Shown here: positions 27,963 to 37,157 of the stretch, one piece after another
Layout of the letters: each line of letters begins with the position of its first letter
How positions within the stretch are numbered: the stretch's first letter is position 1
NCBI RefSeq assembly: GCF_011074795.1
Contig: NZ_JAAMPF010000002.1
Coordinates: forward strand, 124,001 to 188,000
Length of the DNA: 64,000 bases
DNA from: Marinobacter salicampi
Lineage (GTDB): Bacteria > Pseudomonadota > Gammaproteobacteria > Pseudomonadales > Oleiphilaceae
Reading direction: 5' to 3'
Notes under the pieces: generated by a model
Databases searched by the model: none
The model's input: the letters and a program-made list of their open reading frames with translations, nothing else
What the model was told of the DNA's origin: nothing
Program-made: the position numbers and the translations under genes

Positions 27963-28692
27963 GCCTTTGACGCAGGGCTTCGTAAAGACAGACGCCGGTT
28001 GCCACCGAAACGTTGAGACTGTCCACCTGCCCCTGCATGGGGATGCTGATCAGCAGATCGCAATGCTCCCGGGTCAGGCGACGCATGCCCTTGCCTTCGG
28101 CGCCCATCACCAGGGCGACCGGGCCGGTGAAGTCGGCCTGGTACAAGGTTGCCCCCGCCTCGCCTGCCGTGCCAATCAGCCAGACACCTTCCTCTTTGAG
28201 ACTGCGCAGAAAACGGGCAAGGTTAGTAACCCTAACCAGAGGGACGGTCTCGGCTGCGCCACAGGCCACCTTGCGAACCGTGGCGTTGAGTGAGGCTGAC
28301 TTGTCTTTCGGCACGATGACCGCCTGAATACCCACGGCATCCGCCGTTCTCAGGCATGCTCCGAGATTATGGGGATCAGTGACGCCATCGAGAACCAGCA
28401 GAAAGGGTGGTTTGCCTCCGGCCGACAAAGAGGACAACAGGTCCACTTCATCCCATTCGCGGCTGACGCCTACCTGGGCAACGACACCCTGATGGACCCC
28501 GGCCACCCGGGCATCGAGTTCCCGACGGTGGACCACCTCCCAAGCCACACCAAGCTCATCAAGAACTGAGGTGATTTGCTGAACTCTCCTGTCCTCGCGG
28601 CCCGTCTGTATCCATACCCGTTGCAGACGGCCGGGCTCCTGCTTCAGCACCGCCTCGATGGCGTGCCAGCCAAAAACAAATTCGTCAGCCAC
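27955..28692 (-). CDS. rlmB: 23S rRNA (guanosine-2'-O-)-methyltransferase RlmB
   Basis: SPOUT (TrmH-type) methyltransferase of 245 residues, expected to methylate the ribose of G2251 in the 23S rRNA P loop. Substrate-binding domain about residues 1-75 (FVFGWHAIEAVL), then the knot domain with GVTDPHNLGACLRTADA, VMGAEGKGMRRL and IPMQGQVDSLNVSVATGV. GTG start at 28692, three bases after the rnr stop; rnr-rlmB is the usual pair. Confidence 0.96.
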   Translation of the reverse strand: MADEFVFGWHAIEAVLKQEPGRLQRVWIQTGREDRRVQQITSVLDELGVAWEVVHRRELDARVAGVHQGVVAQVGVSREWDEVDLLSSLSAGGKPPFLLVLDGVTDPHNLGACLRTADAVGIQAVIVPKDKSASLNATVRKVACGAAETVPLVRVTNLARFLRSLKEEGVWLIGTAGEAGATLYQADFTGPVALVMGAEGKGMRRLTREHCDLLISIPMQGQVDSLNVSVATGVCLYEALRQRLA

Positions 28693-28695
28693 GGT

Positions 28696-31227
28696 TTATT
28701 CGCTCGCCTTCCGTGCCTTGGGGCGCCGACGTGACGCTCCACCGGCCTTGGGCTTCTTACCAGCAGGTTTGTCTGCCCCTGCTTCGGCCTTGCGACTATT
28801 GCCATGACCAGCGTCAGCGGCCCGGGCAGCCTCTTCGGACAGCTTTGCCTTGGCCGATTTGGGCTTGGCTGAGCGGGATCCTGAGCCTTTGCCGGATTTC
28901 TCTGATTTGCCGCGTCCTTTACCCTCGCCTTTCTTGCCTTTGCCATCACGGCTCTTGACCGCAAGAGCATCACGATCTGCCTGGCGGCGCTGGGGCTCAC
29001 TGATCAATTCCAGATCGATCTTGCGGTCTTCCAGGCCGACCCTCACGACCTGCACCCGGACCTCGTCACCAAGACGGAAGCTTACCGCTGTGCGCTCCCC
29101 GATCAGGCGATGCTTTGCCGAGTCATGATGGAAAAAGTCGCCGCTCAGGGTGGAAACATGCACCAGCCCCTCAATGTAAACGCCGCTCAGCTCGACAAAG
29201 AACCCGAACGGCACCACGGACGAGATAACACCTTCGAATTCTTCGCCAACGTGATCCCTGAGGTACTCGCACTTCAGCCATGCCATCACGTCGCGGGTGG
29301 CATCATCGGCACGACGCTCGGTTATTGAGCAGTGCTCGCCCAGTTGAACCATCCGTGCCTGATCGTAGGGATAATGGGCCAGCTCCGGATCTTTCTTGGC
29401 GGGCTGAACAACAGTCTCAGCAACCTCAGGCCCATGCACCACGGACTTGATGGCGCGGTGAACGATCAGATCCGGGTAGCGTCGTATCGGCGAGGTGAAA
29501 TGGGTGTAACTGGGAAACCCAAGGCCAAAGTGTCCGCTCTCCTCCGGACTGTATACCGCCTGACTCAGGGAGCGCAGCATGACAGTCTGAATCACATTGG
29601 CGTCCGGACGGTCTTTGATGGAAGACAGCAGAGCCTGATAATCAGCAGAGGTCGGATTATCACCACCGCCCAGTTGCAGCCCCAGCTCGCCGATAAACAG
29701 ACGCACCGCGGCCAGGCGCTCTGGCGAAGGGCCATCATGAACGCGGTACAGGGCAGGAATCTTGTGCTTCTTGAGGAATCGGGCAGTGGCTACGTTAGCG
29801 CACAGCATGCACTCCTCAACGATCTTGTGGGCATCGTTCCGGTGGACCGGAACAATTTCCTCAATCTTGCGGGACGGGTCGAACACTATCTTGGTTTCGG
29901 TAGTCTCGAAGTCAATCGCCCCTCGCTCGGTCCGGGCCTTGCGGAACAGCTTGTAGGCGTCATAAAGCACCTCAAGGTGCGGTACCACATCCGCATACTG
30001 TTCTCTCAGGTTCTGGCCCTGCTCAGACTCTGGATGCTCCAGCATGTGGCTGACCTTGGTATAGGTCAGTCGGGCATGACTGTGCATGACGGCCTGGTAG
30101 AAGGTGTAACCACTGATCCGTCCGGCCGCGCTGATCGTCATGTCAGCCACAACGCAAAGGCGATCCACTCCTGGGTTCAGTGAACACAGCCCATTGGAAA
30201 GCTTCTCTGGCAGCATCGGAACTACATGATCCGGAAAGTACACCGAGTTGCCGCGATTGATGGCTTCGTCATCCAGCGGCGTACCGGGCCGGACATAGTG
30301 AGATACATCGGCAATTGCGACCACAAGCCGATAGCCGCCGCGGGGCCTGCGCTCGCAGTAGATAGCGTCATCAAAGTCCCGCGCATCCTCGCCATCGATG
30401 GTAACCAGACGCAGATTACGCAGATCGACCCGGTTTGCCTTGTCGGCTTCGGGCACTTCGGCGGGAATGGCTGCGGCCTGCTCACCGACGGACGGGGGCC
30501 AGCTGTGGGGGATATCATAGGAGCGGATGGCAACAGCGATTTCCATGCCTGGCGCCATGTGATCCCCAAGCACTTCAACCACTTTACCGGTGGGTTTTGA
30601 ACGCATGGTGGGCGGGCGCAGGATATCCACCACCACGTACTGGCCGTGGTAGGCATCTCCGCAGTGCTCTTCCGCAATCAGCACTTCATGGTTGATGCGG
30701 GCATTTTCGGGCACTACAAAGGAGATACCGCTTTCCCGGAACAGGCGCCCTACTGTCTGCTGGGTACGGTGCTCAAGCACCTCAACAATAACCCCTTCGC
30801 GGCGGCCGCGATCGTCGACACTGTCGACCCGGGCAGCAACCCGATCACCATGAAACACCTGCCGCATCTGACGGGCGCTCAGAAAAAGGTCCGTGCCCTC
30901 TTCATCCGGCACCAGGAAGCCGAATCCGTCCCTGTGACCGACAACCCGGCCTGTCACCAGATCAGCCTCGTCGATGGGCAGATAGGCACCGCGCCGATTA
31001 CAGATGGCCTGGCCATCCCGGCACATGGCAATCAGACGCCGACGCAGCGCTTCTATGCCCTCGGGGCTATGCTGGCCAAGCTCTTCACACAGGGTTTCGT
31101 GGGTCGCCGGCGCACCACGCGAGCGTAAATGCTCGAGAATGAACTCCCGGCTCTGGATAGGGTTATCGTATTTCTGGGCTTCACGCTGAGCGTGGGGATC
31201 ATTATCCGTTTTCTTCCTGGACGCCAT
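28696..31227 (-). CDS. rnr: Ribonuclease R
   Basis: 3'-5' exoribonuclease of RNase II family (843 residues from ATG 31227, chosen because the product begins MASRKKTDNDPHAQRE and AAAGG lies upstream). N-terminal winged-helix region, cold-shock domains, the catalytic RNB domain with metal ligands in GEDARDFDDAIY, and an S1 domain (EFEGVISSVVPFGFFVEL). A long Lys/Arg/Ser/Gly-rich tail of about 95 residues, typical of RNase R, follows. It degrades structured RNA and takes part in trans-translation quality control. Confidence 0.96.
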   Translation of the reverse strand: MASRKKTDNDPHAQREAQKYDNPIQSREFILEHLRSRGAPATHETLCEELGQHSPEGIEALRRRLIAMCRDGQAICNRRGAYLPIDEADLVTGRVVGHRDGFGFLVPDEEGTDLFLSARQMRQVFHGDRVAARVDSVDDRGRREGVIVEVLEHRTQQTVGRLFRESGISFVVPENARINHEVLIAEEHCGDAYHGQYVVVDILRPPTMRSKPTGKVVEVLGDHMAPGMEIAVAIRSYDIPHSWPPSVGEQAAAIPAEVPEADKANRVDLRNLRLVTIDGEDARDFDDAIYCERRPRGGYRLVVAIADVSHYVRPGTPLDDEAINRGNSVYFPDHVVPMLPEKLSNGLCSLNPGVDRLCVVADMTISAAGRISGYTFYQAVMHSHARLTYTKVSHMLEHPESEQGQNLREQYADVVPHLEVLYDAYKLFRKARTERGAIDFETTETKIVFDPSRKIEEIVPVHRNDAHKIVEECMLCANVATARFLKKHKIPALYRVHDGPSPERLAAVRLFIGELGLQLGGGDNPTSADYQALLSSIKDRPDANVIQTVMLRSLSQAVYSPEESGHFGLGFPSYTHFTSPIRRYPDLIVHRAIKSVVHGPEVAETVVQPAKKDPELAHYPYDQARMVQLGEHCSITERRADDATRDVMAWLKCEYLRDHVGEEFEGVISSVVPFGFFVELSGVYIEGLVHVSTLSGDFFHHDSAKHRLIGERTAVSFRLGDEVRVQVVRVGLEDRKIDLELISEPQRRQADRDALAVKSRDGKGKKGEGKGRGKSEKSGKGSGSRSAKPKSAKAKLSEEAARAADAGHGNSRKAEAGADKPAGKKPKAGGASRRRPKARKASE

Positions 31228-31357
31228 TCCGACTATGCCTTTAATCTGCCCTGCCACCCAGGATGGCTGGGTGCCGTATTTGAATGTGCCCCTGAGTATA
31301 ACGCGAGTACCCATTCGCGCCTAACCGAGCCGCAATTTCAGAGCTCCAAAAAAATGT

Positions 31358-31386
31358 TTGACAGTGATTTTCCGAATGATTAAAGT
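31358..31386 (+). promoter_or_regulatory. Promoter of tRNA-Leu
   Basis: Perfect TTGACA (31358-31363), a 17-base spacer, TAAAGT (31381-31386), then ACGCGCC. Start predicted near 31393, about 120 bases before the tRNA. Confidence 0.75.
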
Positions 31387-31512
31387 ACGCGCCATTGGTT
31401 CAGGCACACTCTGAACCGACCTCAGATTTCCTCCTTGTTGGCACATTCTGAGACTTGGCTTAACAGGCCAGGAACGAATGCCGATGGAGCGAAGGAACAT
31501 CTGTAGTCACCT

Positions 31513-31599
31513 GCCGAGGTGGCGAAATTGGTAGACGCGCTAGCTTCAGGTGCTAGTAGGGGCAACCCTGTGGAGGTTCAAGTCCTCTCCTCGGCACCA
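31513..31599 (+). tRNA. tRNA-Leu(CAG)
   Basis: Class II tRNA of 87 bases with encoded CCA. Acceptor GCCGAGG pairs with CCTCGGC, the anticodon loop CTTCAGG carries CAG, and there is a long variable arm and T-arm GGAGGTTCAAGTCCTCT. Divergent from rnr and convergent with the lipoprotein gene. Confidence 0.97.
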
Positions 31600-31619
31600 T
31601 TTCCTTCCCCAGGAAATGG
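31597..31619 (+). terminator. Hairpin starting in the tRNA-Leu CCA end
   Basis: CCATTTCCT (31597-31605), a five-base loop, AGGAAATGG (31611-31619): a perfect nine-base stem that includes the CCA of the tRNA. No clear T-run follows. It may act in termination or in 3' processing of the precursor. Confidence 0.4.
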
Positions 31620-31703
31620 CGGTAGTACACACCCAAAACGATCAGCTATAACCCAGGCACAGGTCCACTCGGACACTTCCGTCGTCGTGGACCACTCCCG
31701 GCT

Positions 31704-33488
31704 CTAGAACGGTTGACTGTCGGCCTGTGCCAGGTAGTCAGATAACTTCGAATACTCTGACGTCACAATAGCGTAAAGCCCAGTACTGGCCAGTGTTCCT
31801 ACCTCACGGCCACAGGTCTGAGGCGTCTGGGGCACGTTGTATTCAGACAATGTAGCCGTTTCTACAAGACCCACCTGATCGGGCGTAGTTTCAGGGGCCT
31901 GGTAAAGAAACTCCCATTCCAGCAGATTGCTGCCGCCTTCCAGTTCCACGCTAAACCCATAGCTGAGCAAATTCCGCCGTTGGCCCCTTATATCCCAATC
32001 GAGTTCCGCGTACGGTGAGCCCCCTCCGAATGAATAGGACTGCTGATAGGAAACCACCCGAGGGTCTTCCGGATCGTAGGGACCATCGCATACCGGGGCG
32101 CTATCGTCCGGAGGCGGGTCGCTGATCGTTACCTCCTGGATTACAGAGTTCTTTTCAAGGGTGTAACCAAAGAAGGCCTGAGAGGCGTTGGTGTAGTCTG
32201 GCCGGAGAACGCTCTGGCCATCAGTTATAGCACTCACCTGTCCGGCGTCGTTGAGGGTCCAGGTATACTCCCGCTCAGGGTCGCCACCGGTCGCCTTCTG
32301 CAGACAGGCCGTACTGGAATGGAACCGGGCGCTGTTTTCGGCCCAGTCAAGAACCAGACGCTCGTCTATTTCATCTTCATCTGTATATTCATCCCGGCTG
32401 GCCTGGGAAAGAGAAACGCTCACCATACCCTGCATGTTGGTGGCCGCCATCATGCCACCGGCATTCGCAAGCCTCACCAGATCTTTCATATCCGGCTCCA
32501 TGCATCCGTTGGCCATCACTTCCTGTAGCTGCCCTGCCGGGTTGTACCGAAATTCAAGCTCGGCGGACTCCGCGATGGCGCTGGGACGGGAGGCGGGGAT
32601 ACCCCCATCTGAGCCGTGGGCGCGGACGACCTGGCGCGTGAGAAGGACCGGGTCGTCGAGGTCGATCCTCACCTGAGGCAAGGCTAGTTCATCAATTGAA
32701 ACGTTGGTATACGCCCCCCCTGCGACAAACTCATCAACGGCATCAACCACAGCGGCGGCGTTATCCACCAGTACGATACGAAGCAGATTCAGGGCACCGC
32801 CACTGAGCACCGTCTCGGTGCCGTCGCCCAGTTCGTTACCTGCCTGCTCGGGAAAGTGCAGGGCCATGAAGCGGGCCAACGCCCGGGCATAAGTATGAGC
32901 ACGCTCATTGCCGGCCAGAATGTAGTCAGCCTGTAGATTGATATTCGCAAGCGAACCGCGTAGGTCTTGGCCAAGGTCGCCCGCAGCGCGCTGAAGCGTT
33001 GTCAGTGGGGTAATATTGGTGACGCCGGCAGGGGCACTCATCCTGTAGCCACGGTTGAGCACCAGGTTGCCTGAGCGGGTTTCTTCCTCAGTAGTGCCGG
33101 GAATCGCTATCGCAATCAGGGCGTAATCCCGCGGGTCCAGGTCGGCGGCCTCCTCCGCGTTCCGGCTAAGCTCCGAGGTGTCGAGGGTAAACTGTCCACC
33201 TTCGCCACTCATAGCGGTCGGCTCACCGTTGGGCAAGGTTACGGAGATGCCTGATCCAAGCTCTACAGTCAACGGACCCGGGGTATATTGATAATCGCCG
33301 TCCACATCCAGCCAGACCCGAGCATTGCGCAGGTAGCCATCGATGACTCGGCCACTGTAGCTTGCCGGCGCCTGGAGACTGGCTCCGTCGATATCGCGGC
33401 CATCCACCGGAAGCTCGGTGGATTCTTCACCGCAACCGGAAAGGGCAAGTGCCGCAAAGGCGAGAGTAACTGCTGAATGGCGTGTCAT
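31704..33488 (-). CDS. Large lipoprotein of unknown function
   Basis: 594 residues with a lipoprotein signal (MTRHSAVTLAFAALALSGC, Cys19; the next residue is Gly, which favours outer-membrane sorting). After a short linker comes VIDGYLRNARVWLDVDGDYQYTPG in outline, like the dyed-in calcium-type loops of secreted adhesins and carboxypeptidase-regulatory-like domains, then FTLDTSELSR and a long region with no recognisable fold. Six cysteines in the mature part could form disulfides. Acidic composition suits a surface protein of a marine bacterium. It is preceded by the acyl-CoA dehydrogenase terminator, so it is probably monocistronic. Function not assigned. Confidence 0.75.
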   Translation of the reverse strand: MTRHSAVTLAFAALALSGCGEESTELPVDGRDIDGASLQAPASYSGRVIDGYLRNARVWLDVDGDYQYTPGPLTVELGSGISVTLPNGEPTAMSGEGGQFTLDTSELSRNAEEAADLDPRDYALIAIAIPGTTEEETRSGNLVLNRGYRMSAPAGVTNITPLTTLQRAAGDLGQDLRGSLANINLQADYILAGNERAHTYARALARFMALHFPEQAGNELGDGTETVLSGGALNLLRIVLVDNAAAVVDAVDEFVAGGAYTNVSIDELALPQVRIDLDDPVLLTRQVVRAHGSDGGIPASRPSAIAESAELEFRYNPAGQLQEVMANGCMEPDMKDLVRLANAGGMMAATNMQGMVSVSLSQASRDEYTDEDEIDERLVLDWAENSARFHSSTACLQKATGGDPEREYTWTLNDAGQVSAITDGQSVLRPDYTNASQAFFGYTLEKNSVIQEVTISDPPPDDSAPVCDGPYDPEDPRVVSYQQSYSFGGGSPYAELDWDIRGQRRNLLSYGFSVELEGGSNLLEWEFLYQAPETTPDQVGLVETATLSEYNVPQTPQTCGREVGTLASTGLYAIVTSEYSKLSDYLAQADSQPF

Positions 33489-33581
33489 CGTGCAACCGTT
33501 ATCCTTGTTAGAGGTTGTGACGACATGCTATGCGATGTAGATAAGTGGAACCTTGATAGGATTGGCAATTTGTAAATTTAG

Positions 33582-33609
33582 GTAACCGGAGCATGGCCGC
33601 CCCGGTTAC
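33582..33609 (-). terminator. Hairpin after the acyl-CoA dehydrogenase gene
   Basis: GTAACCGG (33582-33589) and CCGGTTAC (33602-33609) form a perfect eight-base stem. On the minus strand it is followed by CTAAATTT, a weak U-rich tract. It lies 15 bases after the stop codon. Confidence 0.6.
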
Positions 33610-33623
33610 TGGCGTGCCCCACC

Positions 33624-34763
33624 TCAGAATGAACGGGCGACGATCTCCTTCATGATTTCGTTGGTGCCGGCATAGATACGCTGTACCCGGGAGTCCGCCC
33701 AAGCCCGGGCGATGGGGTATTCCCACATATAGCCGTAGCCACCGTGTAGCTGGACGCACTCGTCCATTACACGGCACTGAAGGTCGGTGGTGTGCTGTTT
33801 AAGCATTGCTGCGGTAGGTATATCCAGTTTCTTGTCCAGGTGCAGTTCCAGACAGCGATCGGTGAATACCCTGGCCGCGGTAATCTCAGACTTCATTTCA
33901 GCCATTTTGAAACGAGTATTTTGGAATGCCATTATCGGTTTACCAAAGGCCTTGCGTTCTTTCACATAAGTTCGGGTCCACTCCCAGGCCGCCTCGGCAG
34001 CGGCCACCGCTGTCAGGGCAACCTGCAGACGCTCTGCCGGCAACTCCTGCATGAGCTGGAAGAATCCCTGCCCCTCACGTCCGCCCAGTAAGTGACTTTC
34101 GGGCACTTTGACATCCTGGAAGAACAGCTCAGAGGTATCCTGTGCCTTGAGTCCGACTTTCTCAAGGTTCTGGCCTTTCTCGAAGCCGTCCCAGGCAGAC
34201 TCCACCAGAAACAGGCTGGTGCCCTTGGCGCCCTCTTTTGGGTCCGTTTTGGCAACCACAATGACCAGGTCGGCCATCTGGCCATTGGTAATAAAGGTCT
34301 TGGAACCATTCAGGATGTAATGGTCGCCGTTTTTAACTGCCGTCGTCTTTATACCCTGGAGATCTGACCCGGCACCGGGCTCGGTCATGGCGATAGCGCC
34401 GATCATCTCGCCGGAAGCCAGCTTGGGCAGGTACATCTCTTTCTGGGCATCAGCCCCGTAGTTGAGAATGTAAGGCGCGACAATATCCGAATGCAGGTTC
34501 CAACCGATGCCTGTGGTGCCTGCCTTGGCAAGCTCCTCCATGATCACCGCACTGTAGCGGAAGTCCGCTCCCACCCCACCGTACTCCTCGGGCATGGTGG
34601 GACAAAGGAAGCCCAGCTCGCCGGCTTTCTGCCAAACCTCTCGGCTGACCTGACCGTCTTTTTCCCATTGGGACTGATGGGGCACCGCCTCCTGTTCAAG
34701 AAATTTTCGGACGGAGTCGCGGAAGCCTTCCAGGTCTGCATCAAAGAGTGTGCGTGGAATCAT
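33624..34763 (-). CDS. Acyl-CoA dehydrogenase (long-chain / LCAD-like)
   Basis: FAD enzyme of beta-oxidation, 379 residues. Visible: substrate/FAD motif AMTEPGAGSDLQGI, NGSKTFITNG, the C-terminal HGGYGYMWEYPIARAWADSR, and IYAGTNEIMKEIVARSF. The short/medium-chain enzymes carry their catalytic Glu in YEGT; here that position is Ala, and the Glu261 in AAWEWTRTYV fits the alternative base of LCAD and isovaleryl-CoA dehydrogenase. Long or branched acyl-CoA is therefore the likely substrate. AGAGG precedes the ATG. No other beta-oxidation genes are adjacent. Confidence 0.9.
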   Translation of the reverse strand: MIPRTLFDADLEGFRDSVRKFLEQEAVPHQSQWEKDGQVSREVWQKAGELGFLCPTMPEEYGGVGADFRYSAVIMEELAKAGTTGIGWNLHSDIVAPYILNYGADAQKEMYLPKLASGEMIGAIAMTEPGAGSDLQGIKTTAVKNGDHYILNGSKTFITNGQMADLVIVVAKTDPKEGAKGTSLFLVESAWDGFEKGQNLEKVGLKAQDTSELFFQDVKVPESHLLGGREGQGFFQLMQELPAERLQVALTAVAAAEAAWEWTRTYVKERKAFGKPIMAFQNTRFKMAEMKSEITAARVFTDRCLELHLDKKLDIPTAAMLKQHTTDLQCRVMDECVQLHGGYGYMWEYPIARAWADSRVQRIYAGTNEIMKEIVARSF

Positions 34764-34915
34764 GGGGAACCTCTGTGGATGTCTGTCTTGTCAGTATCCC
34801 CAGAGTCTCCGGTGCGGGCGGTATTTGCTCAATAGTGAAAAACAACAATCGCAGTGACCAAAACCATCGCTCTCTAGTACCGATTGGTCAGTGGAACTGC
34901 CGCGACGCCCTGAAG

Positions 34916-35569
34916 TCAGGCAAGTTTCGAGTCGACCCGTTCCTGGCCCCAACGTGGCATAAGCGTTTGCGGTATACCCAAGTGATCCAGCAGGCGCGCG
35001 ACAATAAAGTCCACCAGGTCTTCGACACGTTCTGGCTTATGGTAGAAGCCTGGGCTGGCAGGCATGACGATGGCACCCATACGGGTCAGTCGAAGCATAT
35101 TCTCCAGGTGAACCTCGGAATAGGGTGCTTCCCGGGGCACTAAAATAAGGGTCCGGCGCTCTTTAAGCGCCACGTCGCCGGCACGCTCAATGAGATTATT
35201 ACTCGCTCCGCTGGCCAGCGCTGACAGGGTGCCGGTGCTGCAGGGACAGATAACCAGAGGGGCTTTTTCACCGGAACCGGACGCCGGCGGCGCGAACCAG
35301 TCTTCCCGCCCGAACACCAGTATCTGGCCGGGCTGCGCCGAGCAATAGTCGCTGAGCCTCGACTGCATGGCCGCTGGAGCCCCAGGCAGCTGAAGCTCGG
35401 TCTCCGTGGCAATCACGACCTGAGCGGCCCGACTTACCATGACATGGACGCGACAGCCGGCTAGCACCAGGCACTGCATCAATCTCAGGCCATACTGGGC
35501 ACCGGAAGCGCCCGTGATGGCAAGATTGATGGTTTTTATGGTGACTTTCCCAGGGTTATGGCTAGACAA
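34916..35569 (-). CDS. ubiX: Flavin prenyltransferase UbiX
   Basis: Makes the prenylated FMN cofactor for the decarboxylase UbiD in ubiquinone synthesis. I choose a TTG start at 35569, with GGAG seven bases upstream, giving 217 residues; a GTG at 35587 is the alternative. Motifs: LAITGASGAQYGLRL flavin-binding start, VICPCSTGTLSALASGASNNLIERAGDVALKERR in outline, and VPREAPYSEVHLENML. The start lies inside the end of mpl, so the two genes are translationally coupled. ubiX follows mpl in many relatives. Confidence 0.94.
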   Translation of the reverse strand: MSSHNPGKVTIKTINLAITGASGAQYGLRLMQCLVLAGCRVHVMVSRAAQVVIATETELQLPGAPAAMQSRLSDYCSAQPGQILVFGREDWFAPPASGSGEKAPLVICPCSTGTLSALASGASNNLIERAGDVALKERRTLILVPREAPYSEVHLENMLRLTRMGAIVMPASPGFYHKPERVEDLVDFIVARLLDHLGIPQTLMPRWGQERVDSKLA

Positions 35570-36947
35570 GCTTTTTCTCCAGTTCACCGATCAGTCGTTG
35601 GTGGATACCACCAAAACCGCCATTGCTCATAACGACAATGTGGCAGGGTCGAGTCATATCTGCCAATACCAACTCAATCAGATGCTCGACCGTGTCGGCT
35701 ACCTGATGACGGCCGAGGCCTTCGGGCGACACGGTTTTGACCAGCGCAGGCAGCCATTGCATGACACCGAGATTGGCCCAGAATACCCGATCGGCAGCGG
35801 CGGCACTGGGCAACAGGGTGGCCTGGTGAACCCCTTGCTGCATGGTATTGGACCGGGGTTCGATCAATGCAATGATGCGTTCATCGCCAACCTTCGCCCG
35901 CAGACCTTCAAGGGTAGTGGCGATGGCGGTGGGATGATGGGCGAAATCATCGTAGACCCGAACCCCGCCCACATCAGCCAGCAGCTCCATGCGACGTTTT
36001 ACCCCGGAGAACCGGCACAGGGCGGAGACCGCATGGTCCGGCGTAACACCCACATGGCGCGCAGCCACAATGGCCGCCATTCCATTACGAACGCTGTGCA
36101 AGCCTGTCTGCGACCACCTGACGGTAGCCACGGGCTGCTCCTTGTGGGAGACCACAAACTCGCTGCCATCATCCTTGAGCAGCTCAGCACGCCAGTCAGA
36201 CAAGCCCGACTCCCCCCCCACTGAGGTGCTCTGGATGCTGCTCCAGCAGCCCATGGCAAGCGCATTGTCCAGGTGCTTGTCCAGAGCCGGACGTATGATT
36301 AGCCCATTAGAGGGTACTGTACGAACCAGGTGATGGAACTGGCGTTCAATGGCCTCGACGCTGTCGAAAATATCCGCGTGGTCGAATTCAAGGTTATTCA
36401 GGATCAATGTGTTGGGGCGGTAATGGACAAACTTGGACCGCTTGTCGAAAAACGCACTGTCGTACTCATCCGCTTCGATGACAAAGAAATCGCTGCTGCC
36501 GAGTCGCGCAGACACTGGAAAATCTTTCGGCACACCACCCACCAGGTAACCTGGATCGAAGCCAGCTTGCTCCAATATCCATAGCAGCATGGCGGTGGTT
36601 GTGGTTTTGCCATGGGTACCTGCCACTGCCAACACCCAGCGCTTGCGCAAGACTTCACGTGCCAGCCATTCAGGCCCGGACATGTAATCAAGGCCACGAT
36701 TGAGAATCGCCTCTACCTCCACGTTTCCCCGCGACATGGCGTTACCGATAAGCACAAGGTCAGGTGCTGGTTGCAGGTGCCCGGCATCGAATCCTTCCAT
36801 CAGCTCGATACCCTGGGCTTCAAGCTGGGTGCTCATGGGCGGATACACGCCCTGGTCAGAGCCGGTAACCTGATGCCCAAGCTGCCTTGCCAGTACCGCA
36901 AGACTACCCATAAACGTGCCGCAAACGCCCAGTATGTGAATGTGCAT
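35562..36947 (-). CDS. mpl: UDP-N-acetylmuramate:L-Ala-gamma-D-Glu-meso-Dap ligase
   Basis: Mur-ligase family enzyme (461 residues) that recycles the murein tripeptide by attaching it to UDP-MurNAc. N-terminal HIHILGVCGTFMGSLAVLA, ATP loop GTHGKTTTTAML, the Mur motif EADEYDSAFFDKRSKF and the C-terminal EPRSNTMQQG are characteristic of Mpl as opposed to MurC. It overlaps ubiX. Confidence 0.95.
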   Translation of the reverse strand: MHIHILGVCGTFMGSLAVLARQLGHQVTGSDQGVYPPMSTQLEAQGIELMEGFDAGHLQPAPDLVLIGNAMSRGNVEVEAILNRGLDYMSGPEWLAREVLRKRWVLAVAGTHGKTTTTAMLLWILEQAGFDPGYLVGGVPKDFPVSARLGSSDFFVIEADEYDSAFFDKRSKFVHYRPNTLILNNLEFDHADIFDSVEAIERQFHHLVRTVPSNGLIIRPALDKHLDNALAMGCWSSIQSTSVGGESGLSDWRAELLKDDGSEFVVSHKEQPVATVRWSQTGLHSVRNGMAAIVAARHVGVTPDHAVSALCRFSGVKRRMELLADVGGVRVYDDFAHHPTAIATTLEGLRAKVGDERIIALIEPRSNTMQQGVHQATLLPSAAAADRVFWANLGVMQWLPALVKTVSPEGLGRHQVADTVEHLIELVLADMTRPCHIVVMSNGGFGGIHQRLIGELEKKLV

Positions 36948-37157
36948 TCCTGTCCTTTCCTGATTATCGGTGAATCCCCGGTGTGGCAGCCTGCCAGGCT
37001 TTTCCGAGGACCCAAGCGTCCAGCATTATACAGCCAGCCGTCAAGGTAAGAATCTTGTCCGTCGCCGCTGCTGTCCCTGTCAGAGTAGCCATGAAAAACC
37101 CGGCAAAGTGGCGTATGATCGCGACACATGTAAATCCAGCAGGAGGCTCTAGCCAAG

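Noticed and set aside
28850..30183. Several plus-strand frames over rnr
   Set aside because: Antisense to catalytic domains of RNase R; no motif or start site of their own.
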